From: Hevea brasiliensis
Lineage: Eukaryota > Streptophyta > Magnoliopsida > Malpighiales > Euphorbiaceae
Length of the DNA stretch: 64,000 nt
NCBI RefSeq assembly: GCF_030052815.1
Contig: NC_079495.1
Span: 116,910,194 to 116,974,193, forward strand
Direction: 5' to 3'
Shown: positions 12,541-22,828 of the stretch, in pieces
Numbering within the stretch: position 1 is the stretch's first letter
Layout of the letters: each line of letters starts with the position of its first letter
Translations under genes and position numbers: made by a program
The notes under the pieces: model-generated
Database searches by the model: none
The model's input: only the letters and a program-made list of their open reading frames with translations
What the model was told of the DNA's origin: nothing

Positions 12541-13385
12541 GTTGCTGTTGCTGCTGCTTATGCCAAAGTATCTACTTCTTGATTCTCCTCGATATTTAGA
12601 GAATGTTTACATCTCCACCATTTGCTCAACTGTGAGTTAACATGCTTTGAATCCGTAGCTCATATCTTCCCAAGTTTTGGATCTTTACTTGATAGTTTTC
12701 GTGCAATTGGTTAATAACTAGTTGTGAGTCACAATAAATGTTGACTTTTTGAGCTCTTGCCTCTTTGATGATTTGTAAGGCCATGAGAATGGCTTCATAT
12801 TCGGCTATATTATTTGTTACTTTACTATATATTTTAACTTTACTTTATGTGGTAATTCTAATACTACACCTATCCTTGCATTGGAAGAACTTCATGCTCC
12901 GTTTGCCCATACATTCCATTGTTCCTTCAGTTTTTCTTCATTTTTAGGTACTGGAGTTAACTCGGCCATAACATATATGAGTACCTATGTCTTCAATGTT
13001 GTCCTTGGCATGTATCTGATATCATACACTCCAAGGATGCAAACCATGTTGCTAATCATCCAAACACTTCTGGTCAGTGTAAGATTTTTTGTAGTGGGTA
13101 ATTTGTTTAGACTTCAATGGCATGGGCTTCAAAGGAAGGCTTCAGTTTAGTTGTTGCTAATAAAACTGCGTAAATAAGCCCTTCCAAGGTTAGATAATTT
13201 AGTTCGGATCCTTTTAATACTTGGCTAGTGTAGTATATTAGCCTTTGCTTGCCTTCTTCCTCTCTTATGAAAATTGAGCTAATAGTCTCTTTAGTTACTG
13301 CAAAACAAAGAAATAATGTCTCGCTTGGTTTTGGCGATTCAAGTAATGGAGCTAATAATAAAAATTATTTCAAATGATCAAAAGC
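12541..13385 (-). pseudogene. Tat-lineage RNase H region, degenerate
   Basis: Continuation of the same polyprotein. Nearer the RT is an RNase H-like stretch with RLIYYTSQVLKGSE. Further on (about 12.8-12.65 kb) is a second RNase H with IAEYEAILMAL followed by VNIYCDSQLVINQL. Two RNase H domains in a row fit the Tat lineage. Frameshifts and stops are frequent. Confidence 0.7.
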
Positions 13386-13831
13386 TACCTCGCACTCTTT
13401 TAACCATTTGAAGTTATTTCTTGCTCTTAAGGCTCGAAAAAAAGGCAGACATTTTTTAGCAGAATAACTAATGAATCTTCTGAGAGCTGTAATTTGACTG
13501 TTCAATCGTTGTACCTCCTTTATATTGCTTGAAGGTTGCATATCGAGGATTGCTCAAATTTTCTTAGGATTTGCTTCTATCCCTCGTTCAGATATCATGA
13601 AGTCGAGAATGTTCCCTGCCTTCACGAAAAGTACCTTTGTTCAAGTTCAACTTTGTCCCTACTTTATTTAATATGTCAACTGCTTTAGCTATATCTCTGG
13701 CATGGTCTTCTAGGCTTCTTAAATTGATTACCATGCCGTCTATGTATACTTCATCTATTCGACCTTTTTGTTCTTTAAACGTATGGTCCACCAGCCTTTA
13801 GTATGTGGCCCCAGCATTTTTGAGACCAAAC
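13386..13831 (-). pseudogene. Tat-lineage reverse transcriptase, C-terminal half
   Basis: Palm/thumb half of the RT whose N-terminal half lies at 18566-18990. The first codons after the inserted element read FGLKNAGATY, then a stop, then RLVDHTFK. The catalytic box reads YIDGMV instead of the usual Y-x-D-D, so one of the two metal-binding Asp residues has become Gly. The Tekay-like element at 13832-18565 splits the RT exactly between MSF and GLK. Confidence 0.8.
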
Positions 13832-14592
13832 TGTGACACCTCTTACCCGTCTACAGTGTAGCCGAGCAAGATATGCCACACAGTGTGCCGGAGCACCAAA
13901 TCATACTTCCATTACAATTTACCATTTTTACTCATTTGTTTACAATTTTTGATTATCTGAATTTTTCAAAAATTTTATAGAAAGTCCGGTAGAGTGCCGG
14001 CTATAAATTGGAAAACAGTTCTTCTGAACCTGTTTAAAAGACACTTCCAATATAGTTTTCAAATTCAGAACTCCGATATACACACATCTCACCTCAATCT
14101 CCAAATCTCAACACTATTTTCAATATTATTGTTCACATCACCATTCAAAGCACATTTAAGTATATTTCTAAACAATTCATTTTTTCAACATAATATACAG
14201 AAAATTTCAATAACATGAAATTGCATATATTTACATTATCACCTAATTTCAAGAGTTCATAGTTACAATCAAAACTAATACAAATTGCAAAATACAAAAT
14301 ACATCCTAAAGTCCTAATGTCCTACCAAGTGCACTGCAGATGTGAGGTGACTCTGGACTTTTTATGCAGCTCTGAAAGTTCACCTAGTCTGAGGTCTGCT
14401 TTGGTCATTTGGACATTTTGCCCAGGCAGAATGCAGGTCACCCGGATTAGGGCAATTTTTAGGTTAACTTTTTAAGTCAACTTAGTTTGGTTTTCTGGGC
14501 AGGTTTTCTTCACCAAAGTTGTGCCATTATGTGTCTAGTTTCATATCCAATTGGCCTTGCACCAATTGAACCTCTACAACTCCAGTTATTCC
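13832..14592 (-). mobile_element. Remnant 3' LTR of the Tekay-like element
   Basis: From 13832 to about 14400 it matches 15466-16034 of the 5' LTR almost base for base. Then it jumps to sequence equivalent to 17.13-17.30 kb and stops near 14592, where gag-derived sequence begins. The jump and the gag junction are two separate deletions. Confidence 0.75.
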
Positions 14593-15337
14593 CTTCTATT
14601 TTGTTCATTTATTCGGACTATTCTACTTTCGATGCAGCATTAACTAGTTTAGCAAAATCCATGATCTTCAATGCTGTTATCATGACTTTGATATTGTTAT
14701 TGAGCCCTTCTTCAAATCTTCTGCACCTCTCTGCCTCTGTAGGGATTATCTCCCTCCCATACCGACTCAGTTTGACGAATTCTCTCTCATACTCTACCAC
14801 TGATAGTTGCCTCTGTCTCAGACTGATAAATTCTCTTCTTCTCTCTTCTAAATACACTTTACTGACATACTTCTTCCTGAACTCTGTGAGGAAGAAATCC
14901 CAAGTGATCTGATCATGTTGCACCTCACTGGTTACTGTGTCCCACCACTGGTATGCATCATCTTGAAGTAAGGACACAACACCCTCCAGGTTCTGCTCGG
15001 GGCTGCAATGAAGCTGCTTCAACACTCTGATTGTTCTATCCAACCAGTTTTCCGTGGTCATAGGGTTATCCTCCTTCTTTCCAAAGAAATCCACAGCCCC
15101 ATATTTTCGCAGTTTCTCTAAATGGGACTTCTGTGGTGCTGGTAGAGGATGTGGTGGCGGAATTGCCCCAATCATTTGTCGGTAAAATTCGGTCATTTGC
15201 TGGAATAATGCAAACTGAGGTTGCGCAGGTGCCTCAGCTGTTGGTGGGGCAGATTCTCCCCTGCCTTCAGATTCAACCCTTCGTGGAGCACGACTCTCCA
15301 CCTCTTTATCAACTGCTCTTTGAGAAGCAGGATCCAT
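14593..15337 (-). CDS. gag: Gag-like ORF of the Tekay-like element (C-terminally truncated)
   Basis: Open frame of 239 residues from ATG 15337, with the sequence ending at a deletion rather than a natural stop. It is a Ty3/gypsy capsid-type Gag: an acidic and proline-rich N-terminus (about residues 1-80), then GAVDFFGKKEDNPMTTENWL, LLQDDAYQWWDTV, FLTEFRKKYVSKVYLEERRR and LSVVEYEREFVKLSRYGREI, which fit the retrotransposon gag domain. The zinc knuckle, protease and pol that should follow are missing. The frame has no internal stop, so the insertion is fairly young. Strand and position follow the primer site at 15449-15460. Confidence 0.8.
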
Positions 15338-15448
15338 ATCCTAATCAAAAGAAGAAAACAAACAAATCTGCATCAGTGTAACCTCAATACTTACAAATGC
15401 AATGCAATGGTATGCACTCTATCTAGGCCCAGAAACGCCTAAACCGAT

Positions 15449-15460
15449 GCTTTGATACCA
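15449..15460 (-). other. Primer-binding site, initiator tRNA-Met type
   Basis: On the minus strand it reads TGGTATCAAAGC, five bases after the 5' LTR terminus. Plant elements primed by initiator tRNA-Met usually carry TGGTATCAGAGC, so it matches at 11 of 12 positions. It fixes the orientation of the element. Confidence 0.8.
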
Positions 15461-15465
15461 CTAAA

Positions 15466-18400
15466 TGTGACACCCCTTACCCGTCTATAGTGTAGCCGAG
15501 CAAGATATGCCACACAGTGTACCGGAGCACCAAATCATATTTCCATTACAATTTACCATTTTTACTCATTTGTTTACAATTTTTTGTTATCTGAATTTTC
15601 CACAAATTTTATAGAAAATTCAGCAGAGTACCGGCTGTAAATTGGAAAACAGTTCTTCTGAACCTGTTTAAAAGACACTTCCAATATAGTTTTCAAATCC
15701 AGAACTCCGATATACACACATCTCAACTCAATCTCCAAATCTCAACACTATTTTCAATATTTTTGTTCACATCACCATTCAAAGCACATTTAAGTATATT
15801 TCTAAACAATTCATTTTTTCAACATAATATACAGAAAATTTCAATAACATGAAATTGCATATATTTACATTATCACCTAATTTCAAGAGTTTATAATTAC
15901 AATCAAAACTAATACAAAATGTAAAATACAAAATACATCCCAAAGTCGTAATGTCCTACCAAATGCACTGCAGATGTGAGGTGACTCTGGACTCTGTATG
16001 CAGCTCTGAAAGTTCATCCAGTCTGAGGTCTGCTGGGCTCCCCAGCTATGTCTCAAGTATCTGCGCGTGGCAAAAGCGACGCGCTAAGCAATTCTGCTTA
16101 GTGGTGACAATATAAAATAATATAGCTAAAATAAAATAAATATGTAGAATGTATGTTTATATTTAATTTCTGACATGGGTTGCAGTATTATTTGTTTAAA
16201 GTTTGGCAAGATTTATTTTAATTGCCTGAGTAACCCATACTAGTTGACTGGACTGGATAAATGGTTAAAATGGCACTGGGTACCAAGTACCACGGACCAT
16301 CACACCATCGGTCACATTGTGTCTCCCAGTGTGCAACAGAACAGCTAATAAGTTGTAATAATTATCAGGGATAAAACTCAAGTATAACAACTCAATCAAC
16401 ATAACCAAAGGCTATTATATCACAGAATGGCACGTGATGCCATAAAACACAGAATGACATGAAGCCATATGCAGTACTGCTAACATAACCCTATTGGTAT
16501 GCCAACCTATCTGAACCAATCTTGCTAGGTATACTAGGGCATGTTACACTTTTAAATTGTACAATTCTTGAAATTTAAGTTTAGGTGTTACTATTTACTT
16601 CATTAGTCAACTAAAATATTGACTTTTGCATAGGCAATAGGTACATTGGTTCTAATACTCCCAACATACCACATTTTGCATTTAAAAGTTGTTGGTATTG
16701 GTTGCTAATACCATTTCTAAGCTTAATATTAGTTGTTCAAAATTTTTATATTTTAAATCTTGTATTTACTGTTCCATTAGTCATTTTTACAGTGGGAATT
16801 TGGCAAGGTTGTCAACATGAAAGTTGTTTCTTATTGTGTCTAGTTATATTTAGTTTTTTGAATCACTCCATTTGGAGTTTTGTAGCTCAAGTTATGGCCT
16901 AAACACTATAACTGGCCGGATGGCAAACTGTCCAGATTTTCTGGACTAACCAAAATTTTAGTGTTTTGTGCAGTGACTGCAGGTCACTTTTTGAACATGT
17001 TATGGTTAAAATTTGGGTTAGGTTTCTTCATGAAAGTTATAGGCCTATGTCTCAGCTATGTTATGATAAAATTTTAGGTCAATTGGACCTTTCTACACTG
17101 AGTTATGACCAAATGAATAAACACTATTTATTTGGTCATTTTGCCCAGGCAGAATGCAGGTCACCTGGATTAGGGCAATTTTTAGGTCAACTTAGTTTGG
17201 TTTTCTGAGCAGAGTTTCTTCACCAAAGTTGTGCCATTATGTGTCTAGTTTCATGTCCAATTGGCCTTGTACCAATTGAACCTCTACAACTCTAGTTATT
17301 ACTGCCCAAAACTGCTAGACTCCTGCTCAGTCCTGCAGGTCAGCCAAGGCAGCAAAACTAACTTCACTTCCCACTATGCAAACCACTTCATTTGTTATTC
17401 ACACTTAACCAAATGGTCATTAATTGACCATTAAAACTTATTTTCACCATTATATGATCAAGGCCTCAAATTCATGCTCAAACCCTAACCCTACTATCAC
17501 CAATCATGCATTCACTTACCTTCCATTATCCTAAGCAATATATTGATGTTAAAGGCACCCACAATATCATTTTAATTCTAAGAAATCTTCAAAACCCTAC
17601 CAAGTTCAAGGCTGCTAAAAATTTGGAATGGGCATACACATGATGTTTATTAAGTTTCTTTGTAAATTTACACTCATTTTCACTCCTCCAACATGAATGA
17701 AAAGAGAAAGATCAAGTTTAGTCACTAACCTCTAATGGAGTGAATTTCAATCTTGCAAAAGCTCTTCCTTTACACTTCTTTTTGCTCCCAAAAGCTTCAC
17801 CAAGATGAAAGAGCAAGCTTTTGTGTTAACACTTAGGGTTTTTGTTAGAAGAAAACTAGGGAAAGCAAGCTTTGATGAGCTTGGCTATGGAGGAGTGAGG
17901 GAGAGGCTTGGTGCGGCTTGGAAGAAGAGTGGAAGGCTGCTGGTTTGTTCTAGATTTTTGACATCTTTTCCTCTTTTTTAATGTATTTTAAATATGTTTA
18001 GTGATTTTTGATTGGCCAAGCTTTTTAATTACCTCATTTATTTACAATTTCTTTTCTTTCTTTTCCTATTCATTTTTAAATAATTTTTCATCAATATTAT
18101 TTTATGTCATATAATTCACTTACATAAATGGACAAGTTGGTCAAAAATCATCTCTGAAGACGGAATGACCAAAATGCCCTCCGTTCAGCTTATTGAGCAA
18201 AAATTAGGTGTACCAATTGATTAAATTTTCCGTGTGTTTTCTTAACATTATATTATCATTGGAACCCCAATAATCCTTCCCTGAGGTCCCAAAAATGATT
18301 TCATGAAGTTTTCCCCGAGTCTAGGGTTGCTAACGGCCTTCATCGTCACTTCCCCTTCAGGTTACTCTTCCCTGGGATTTCGGATTGTTTAACCTTAGTG

Positions 18401-18565
18401 TATTTCATTCCTATAAATTGTTCCTTAATTTTTATGAGCTTTATTTGGTTTCTTTATAAATCCCCACTTTAGTCTAATTATAATTTCAAACATTCTAGCT
18501 GCCCGGACCGACATTGGTCGCCGGAACAATAGACTGTACGGACTAGCTAAAGTGAGGATGTTACA
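15466..18565 (-). mobile_element. 5' LTR of the Tekay-like element, 3100 bp
   Basis: In its own direction it runs from 18565 (TGTAACATCC) to 15466 (GGGTGTCACA). It has nearly the same length as the solo LTR at 38187-41289 (3103 bp). It carries a diverged 5S-like module (18345-18396), a donor-like AGAG|GTTAGT at 17729, a perfect hairpin at 16084-16101 and an acceptor-like CACGCGCAG near 16059. A 66-codon frame at 16702-16902 on the opposite strand is LTR sequence, not a gene. Confidence 0.85.
18345..18396 (-). promoter_or_regulatory. 5S rRNA-like module in the 15466-18565 LTR (diverged)
   Basis: About 169 bp from the LTR start. In LTR direction it reads AAGGTTAAACAATCCG, then AGAGTAACC, then GGGGAAGTGACG. 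Position and both blocks are kept, but the GATGGGTGACC core is changed. Confidence 0.3.
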
Positions 18566-18990
18566 CAAATGACATGGCTCTGTAGCAAAACACTCCTAAA
18601 TCTATCATAAAAGCAGTCTTCTCTTTGTCTTCTGGATCCATCCTTATTTGGTGATATCTTGATACAGCATCAACTAATGACACTACTACATGTCTAGTTG
18701 TTGCATCCACCAATATGTCAATGTTCGATAATGGATAGTGATCTTTTGAACATGCCTTGTTAAGTTCTGCGTAGTCAATGCACATTCACCATTTTTATTT
18801 TACTTTTTGACTAAGACAATATTGGCTACCCAGGTTGGGTATTTAACTTCTCGAATCAAACCTACATTAAATAATTTCTTCACTTCACTTTCGATTACCT
18901 ATTGATGTTCTAGTGTGAACTGTCTATCCTTTTGTTGGACTAATTTTACTTTTGGGTTGACACTCAACTTGTGTGTACTCATTGCTGGGT
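18566..18990 (-). pseudogene. Tat-lineage reverse transcriptase, N-terminal half
   Basis: Reads IREVKYPTWVANIVLVKK, then a stop, then MCIDYAELNKACSKDHYPL, then LVDAVSRYHQIRM, EDKEKTAFM and GVFCYRAMSF, where the inserted element begins. These are the fingers/palm motifs of a Tat-lineage RT. The motif-A box, normally with a catalytic Asp (FxDAYSGY), reads LVDAVSRY. Confidence 0.85.
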
Positions 18991-19850
18991 CCAATCCCTT
19001 TATATCTTTCACCTTCTAAGCAAATGTTGTAATTTTGTCTTTTAATGTTCAGATTACTACTTCTGTATTTCGCCCACTGAGTGTATTTCTAAGGCAAACT
19101 TTCTTCCCTTCTTCTAATTCTTCCTCTATTACTTAGTAGACCAATTCAGGTGAAATTTAACTTTTTATTTTTTCCAGTAGCTTAATTGGTAGGGTTACTT
19201 CTGTGACCACCTTTGTTGATTTCCTGTATCCTTCTTGTGTTAATTTTTGGCTTCTTTAAACTATTACTATCCCTCCAGGAGCAGCCAGCTTCATACATAA
19301 TCACTGCATGCTAATCACTATGCCATTGTCATTTAAAATAGGCTAGCTAAGGATAATATTGTATGTTAGGGGAACATCAACCTCCATAAACCCTGTGTAA
19401 ACCCTATTGTGTCCTTTGTAGCCCAAGACCACCGCCAAGTTAATGGTTTCAAGAACTAGGACTGTTTTATCTCCTAGGCTAACTAAAGGGCTCATGACTT
19501 TGGATAAGTTTTCTAACTTATGCTACACTTTCTCCAAGACTTCTTTCTCAAGAGGTTCAAAGATTCGCGCGTCGATTAACACCTGTCATATTATGTACCT
19601 ATTCATATGCATAGACACAACCAAAGGATCAGAATGTGGTTGTTTTACCTCATGGTCATCAAGACCGATGGTGATCATCTCCTAACTTAATTCATTTTTA
19701 TCAATTGGGAAGATTGTTCATCCTCCTGTATTACTCAATTCAGCTAGCCTCTTATTGCTTGCCTTGCCTATGTTTGGGCTACCTGCAATTATATTGATTA
19801 CCCTGATTAGACTCTCATCTTTTAATGTGATGATATCCTTGCTTTTGGAG
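18991..19850 (-). pseudogene. Tat-lineage protease region and linker, degenerate
   Basis: The polyprotein stretch between gag and RT. Conserved-looking pieces read FMEVDVPLTYNIIL and MKLAAPGGIV, close to the protease-RT linker of Tat elements. A clear active-site D-T/S-G could not be found, and stops are common. The call depends on position between recognisable gag and RT. Confidence 0.6.
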
Positions 19851-20810
19851 GTGGACGCTCTCCTTTCATCCTGACTGTCCCTAGTAAATCTCACAAGTTG
19901 ACCATCTCTAGTTAATCATTCCATCTCATCTTTAAGCTATCTGCATTCATAAGTGTTGTGACCATGGTCTTCATGGAACCTATAGAACTTACTCTTGTCT
20001 CTCTTCCCCAATGTATCGAAATTGAGCTTCTTTGACCATTTGACCTATTCACTGTTCTCTTGTATCCACATCAAGACTTTCGATCTTACTTCATTCAATG
20101 GTGTGTAGTTATGGAACCTCTCTGTGCTTTGCTCGGGATTTCTATCCGAGTTGTATGCTCTCCAATTCAAGCTATAATTTTTCCTATTTTGTCTTTTGTC
20201 ATTATTTTGTCTAGGTTTCCTTTCTTCTCTTAGAGCCTAAAGCTCATCATCTAACCTGATTTATTTCTGAGCCCTCTCTATTAGTTGGTAGTAGTCCACT
20301 GCCGAGTTTTTTTATTAAAGAGTCTAAGAACTTAACATTCTTCATCCCTTTTTTCAAAGCTTTACATGTGCTCTCGTGGTTTAAATTTTCAATCTCTATT
20401 ACCTCGGCATTAAACCAAGCAATATATTGTTTGAGAGACTCTCCCTCCTGTTGTTTTATTTTCTGAAGATCCAAATATAACTTTTTCAATGGGATGCAGA
20501 AAATAAATTTATTCCTGAACTCAGTGGCGAGTTGATGAAAATTTTGAATTGATCCGGGTTTGGAGCATTGATACCATTTATGGGCTAGCCCAATTAGTGT
20601 CATTGGAAATACTCGGCATAGGTGATAATTATTCATATTTTGTAGCGTCATTATTGTCTGAAAGTTCACCACGTGATTTCTGTCCGAAAGTTCACCACAT
20701 TTTGTAGCGTCATTATTGTCCGAAAGTTCACCATTTTGAAAGTAGTCATATAAATACAACTTTGAACAGGGAGGGTTAATTGCCCAATCCAAGAAGACCG
20801 AACTGTTTGA
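19851..20810 (-). pseudogene. gag: Tat-lineage gag, degenerate
   Basis: The longest open stretch is 20792-20247 (181 codons). It contains capsid-like motifs (FPMTLIGLAHKWYQC, FHQLATEFRNKFI, LKQYIAWFNAEV). Beyond a stop it continues with FHEDHGHNTYECRQLKDE at about 19.97-19.92 kb, the His/Cys-containing tail typical of Tat Gag. The N-terminus fades at about 20810, roughly 540 bp from the CHX20 stop. The 5' LTR that should lie further right is missing, so the element is truncated there. Confidence 0.75.
20637..20737. repeat. Small tandem duplication inside Tat gag
   Basis: The block TTTTGTAGCGTCATTATTGT followed by CGAAAGTTCACCA occurs twice about 60 bp apart, with a third partial copy of its right half between. 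At the protein level GELSD is repeated. This is local slippage or duplication in a dead gene. Confidence 0.7.
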
Positions 20811-21344
20811 GGAAACGTTATTGTGGCTTGGAAAGTTAAATTTGCTTTATATGTTTAATGACATATTAGTTTCGATTAATGTTTTTGTTTGTTGCTCTCA
20901 GTTGAAATGACTGAACCTTCCAGTTTATTTGACTGACCTTGTTTTATTTATATTTCCCTCCAAATACTTCTGTCTGCCTGAAAACTCAGAAAGGGATTCA
21001 AGAATAACCATTCAAGGAGCTAAATAGTTGCTTTAAATTTGTATCTTGTTTGGTTCCCTCATGGACGTACCTTGTCTACAAATTCCTATTGTCTAGTCAT
21101 TGACGATTCCAACCATACATCCCATTTTAAATTTGTAAAATTTATAGCAACAACCAACTGAATCAACATATCTGGTGGCAACTAAATCTTATTTGCTGAA
21201 GGGAGCTAAGAGTGATAATTCATATACCAAAACCCATAACGATAATTAATTATTGGTTCCTTATTTTAGCACTCAGAGGATTCATTATTTATGATTACAG
21301 AATCGGCTTCCTTGTCTTGAGCGGTTTTTTATACGGTTGTGGTC
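20811..21344. other. 3' flank of CHX20
   Basis: Non-coding, AT-rich. It should hold the CHX20 3' untranslated region (minus strand). Several TTTATT strings (AATAAA on the minus strand) lie near 20.94 kb, but none stands out as the poly(A) signal. No transposon is recognised here. Confidence 0.45.
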
Positions 21345-22792
21345 TCATTGGTGCTCATTGGCACGTTGGAGGTTTTGTTGGATCACTAGCACAGAGCGTG
21401 CCATGCCATTGTGCGATGAAGCTAAAATATCTCCTATGAGGCCCAATTCTGGATGCTCTGCCTGATTGTCTGCTAATTTTGCTACTGAAACTTCCCTTCC
21501 TACAATGAAAAGATCAAATGCTCTACTTTGCCCTATATTAAGCACTTCCTCACTTACATTGTTAACATCCTTCTCCACATACTTGACTGATCCATTGCAC
21601 TTTCTTCTCAACTCTTCTACTGCAACTTCGTCCATTTCCTGCAAAAATTAAAACCTTGTATTTCAATTTCAAACCTGGTATGTAGTAAAATAGAAGACTA
21701 GATTGAATCTACCTTGTCTCTAAAATTATTCGATGAGTTCCTACTTTCCAACCCAGCTTGCACCTGGAATCTTATTAGAGTCACAGTAATAGCTGGTTGT
21801 TCAGCCATCCTGGCACCCACCTCCAGAGCTTTCCGATCATCTGGACCACCCAAGAACAAAATGCAAACCCTTCTGTATATTGTTGTAGCAGTTCCTACCT
21901 CCTGATCCGTGCCATCGTATGCCTCCTGATCCATGCCACTGAATCCACAATCCACAAGTATGGCGACTGAGCATGGTGAGTTCTTAAGGACATTCTGGTT
22001 GACCTCTCTCCATTTAAGTCCCACATCCTCGTCCTCTTCCCCTTCTCTCCATTGCTTGTGGAAGGGCAAGATAATCATGGCTACCCTTTTATCTTCAGCT
22101 ACATGGCAAATATCCTCATGCATCGTCGATAATGCTGAGATGGATGTGGAGTGACGAATCGTGAGTGGAGTAGCATGACCATATGCCTCAAATGCAGCTT
22201 CTATTTGATCTTTGGAGGTTCCTGGAGAGAAGCGGTTGATGAAAGGAAAACCATTCTTTCGAGTGCGTTGAACCATCATGATGGAGGATGAGCGATCGGT
22301 GAGTTCGACAAGATGCATAACATAGAGCTTGAGAGGGGATGTCTTTGCACTTGTGGTCGAGTCGATGAGATTAATAAGTGCTGGTACATTTTGAGGTCCC
22401 TGGATACAGGCCAGGATTCGAGTCATACCATGTGAATTTTCATCACTTGGTGATTGCCTTTCTACTTGGCAAGCACGACGTGAAGGTTTGTATATTGCCA
22501 TGACTGTTGGAGTTGTCATTAAGCTGGTAAAGATTGCCATCATCACTAGAATAGCAAACATCTCGTCATTCAGAACCTGTTCATGTTCAATATATAAAAT
22601 CAATCAATAGGAATCATTTTTTTTTTCTTAACGCTATATTTTTATGAGAAAATTAGAGTTTTTATCTTTATTTTTTATTTTTTTTTTTACAATTTGCTTC
22701 TACTAAAATTTGAATCAAAGACTTCACAGCCCTATTGATGACTCAAGTACGTACCACTGAACTCAAACTTATCGATTGAGTAAATTGGAGTA

Positions 22793-22828
<36 letters not shown>

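Larger units (their letters stand above)
13832..18565 (-). mobile_element. Tekay-like Ty3/gypsy element, internally deleted
   Basis: A 4734 bp element on the minus strand inserted in the RT of the Tat element. It is flanked by CAAAC (13827-13831) and CAAAT (18566-18570), a 5 bp target duplication with one change. In its own direction it consists of a full 3.1 kb 5' LTR (18565 to 15466), a primer-binding site, a leader, gag (15337 to about 14618), then a deletion that removed all of pol and most of the 3' LTR. The last 760 bp (14592-13832) are a 3' LTR that is itself missing about 2.7 kb. It is the only copy in the window with internal sequence. Confidence 0.85.

Noticed and set aside
14487..14912. 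141-codon plus-strand frame
   Set aside because: Antisense to the gag ORF of the Tekay-like element and running into its LTR.
16702..16902. A 66-codon frame that also exists, with 70-75% identity, at 39387-39587
   Set aside because: Both are in the same place of two related LTRs and antisense to them. The likeness reflects LTR homology; other LTR copies do not keep the frame, and the protein is just hydrophobic AT-rich translation.
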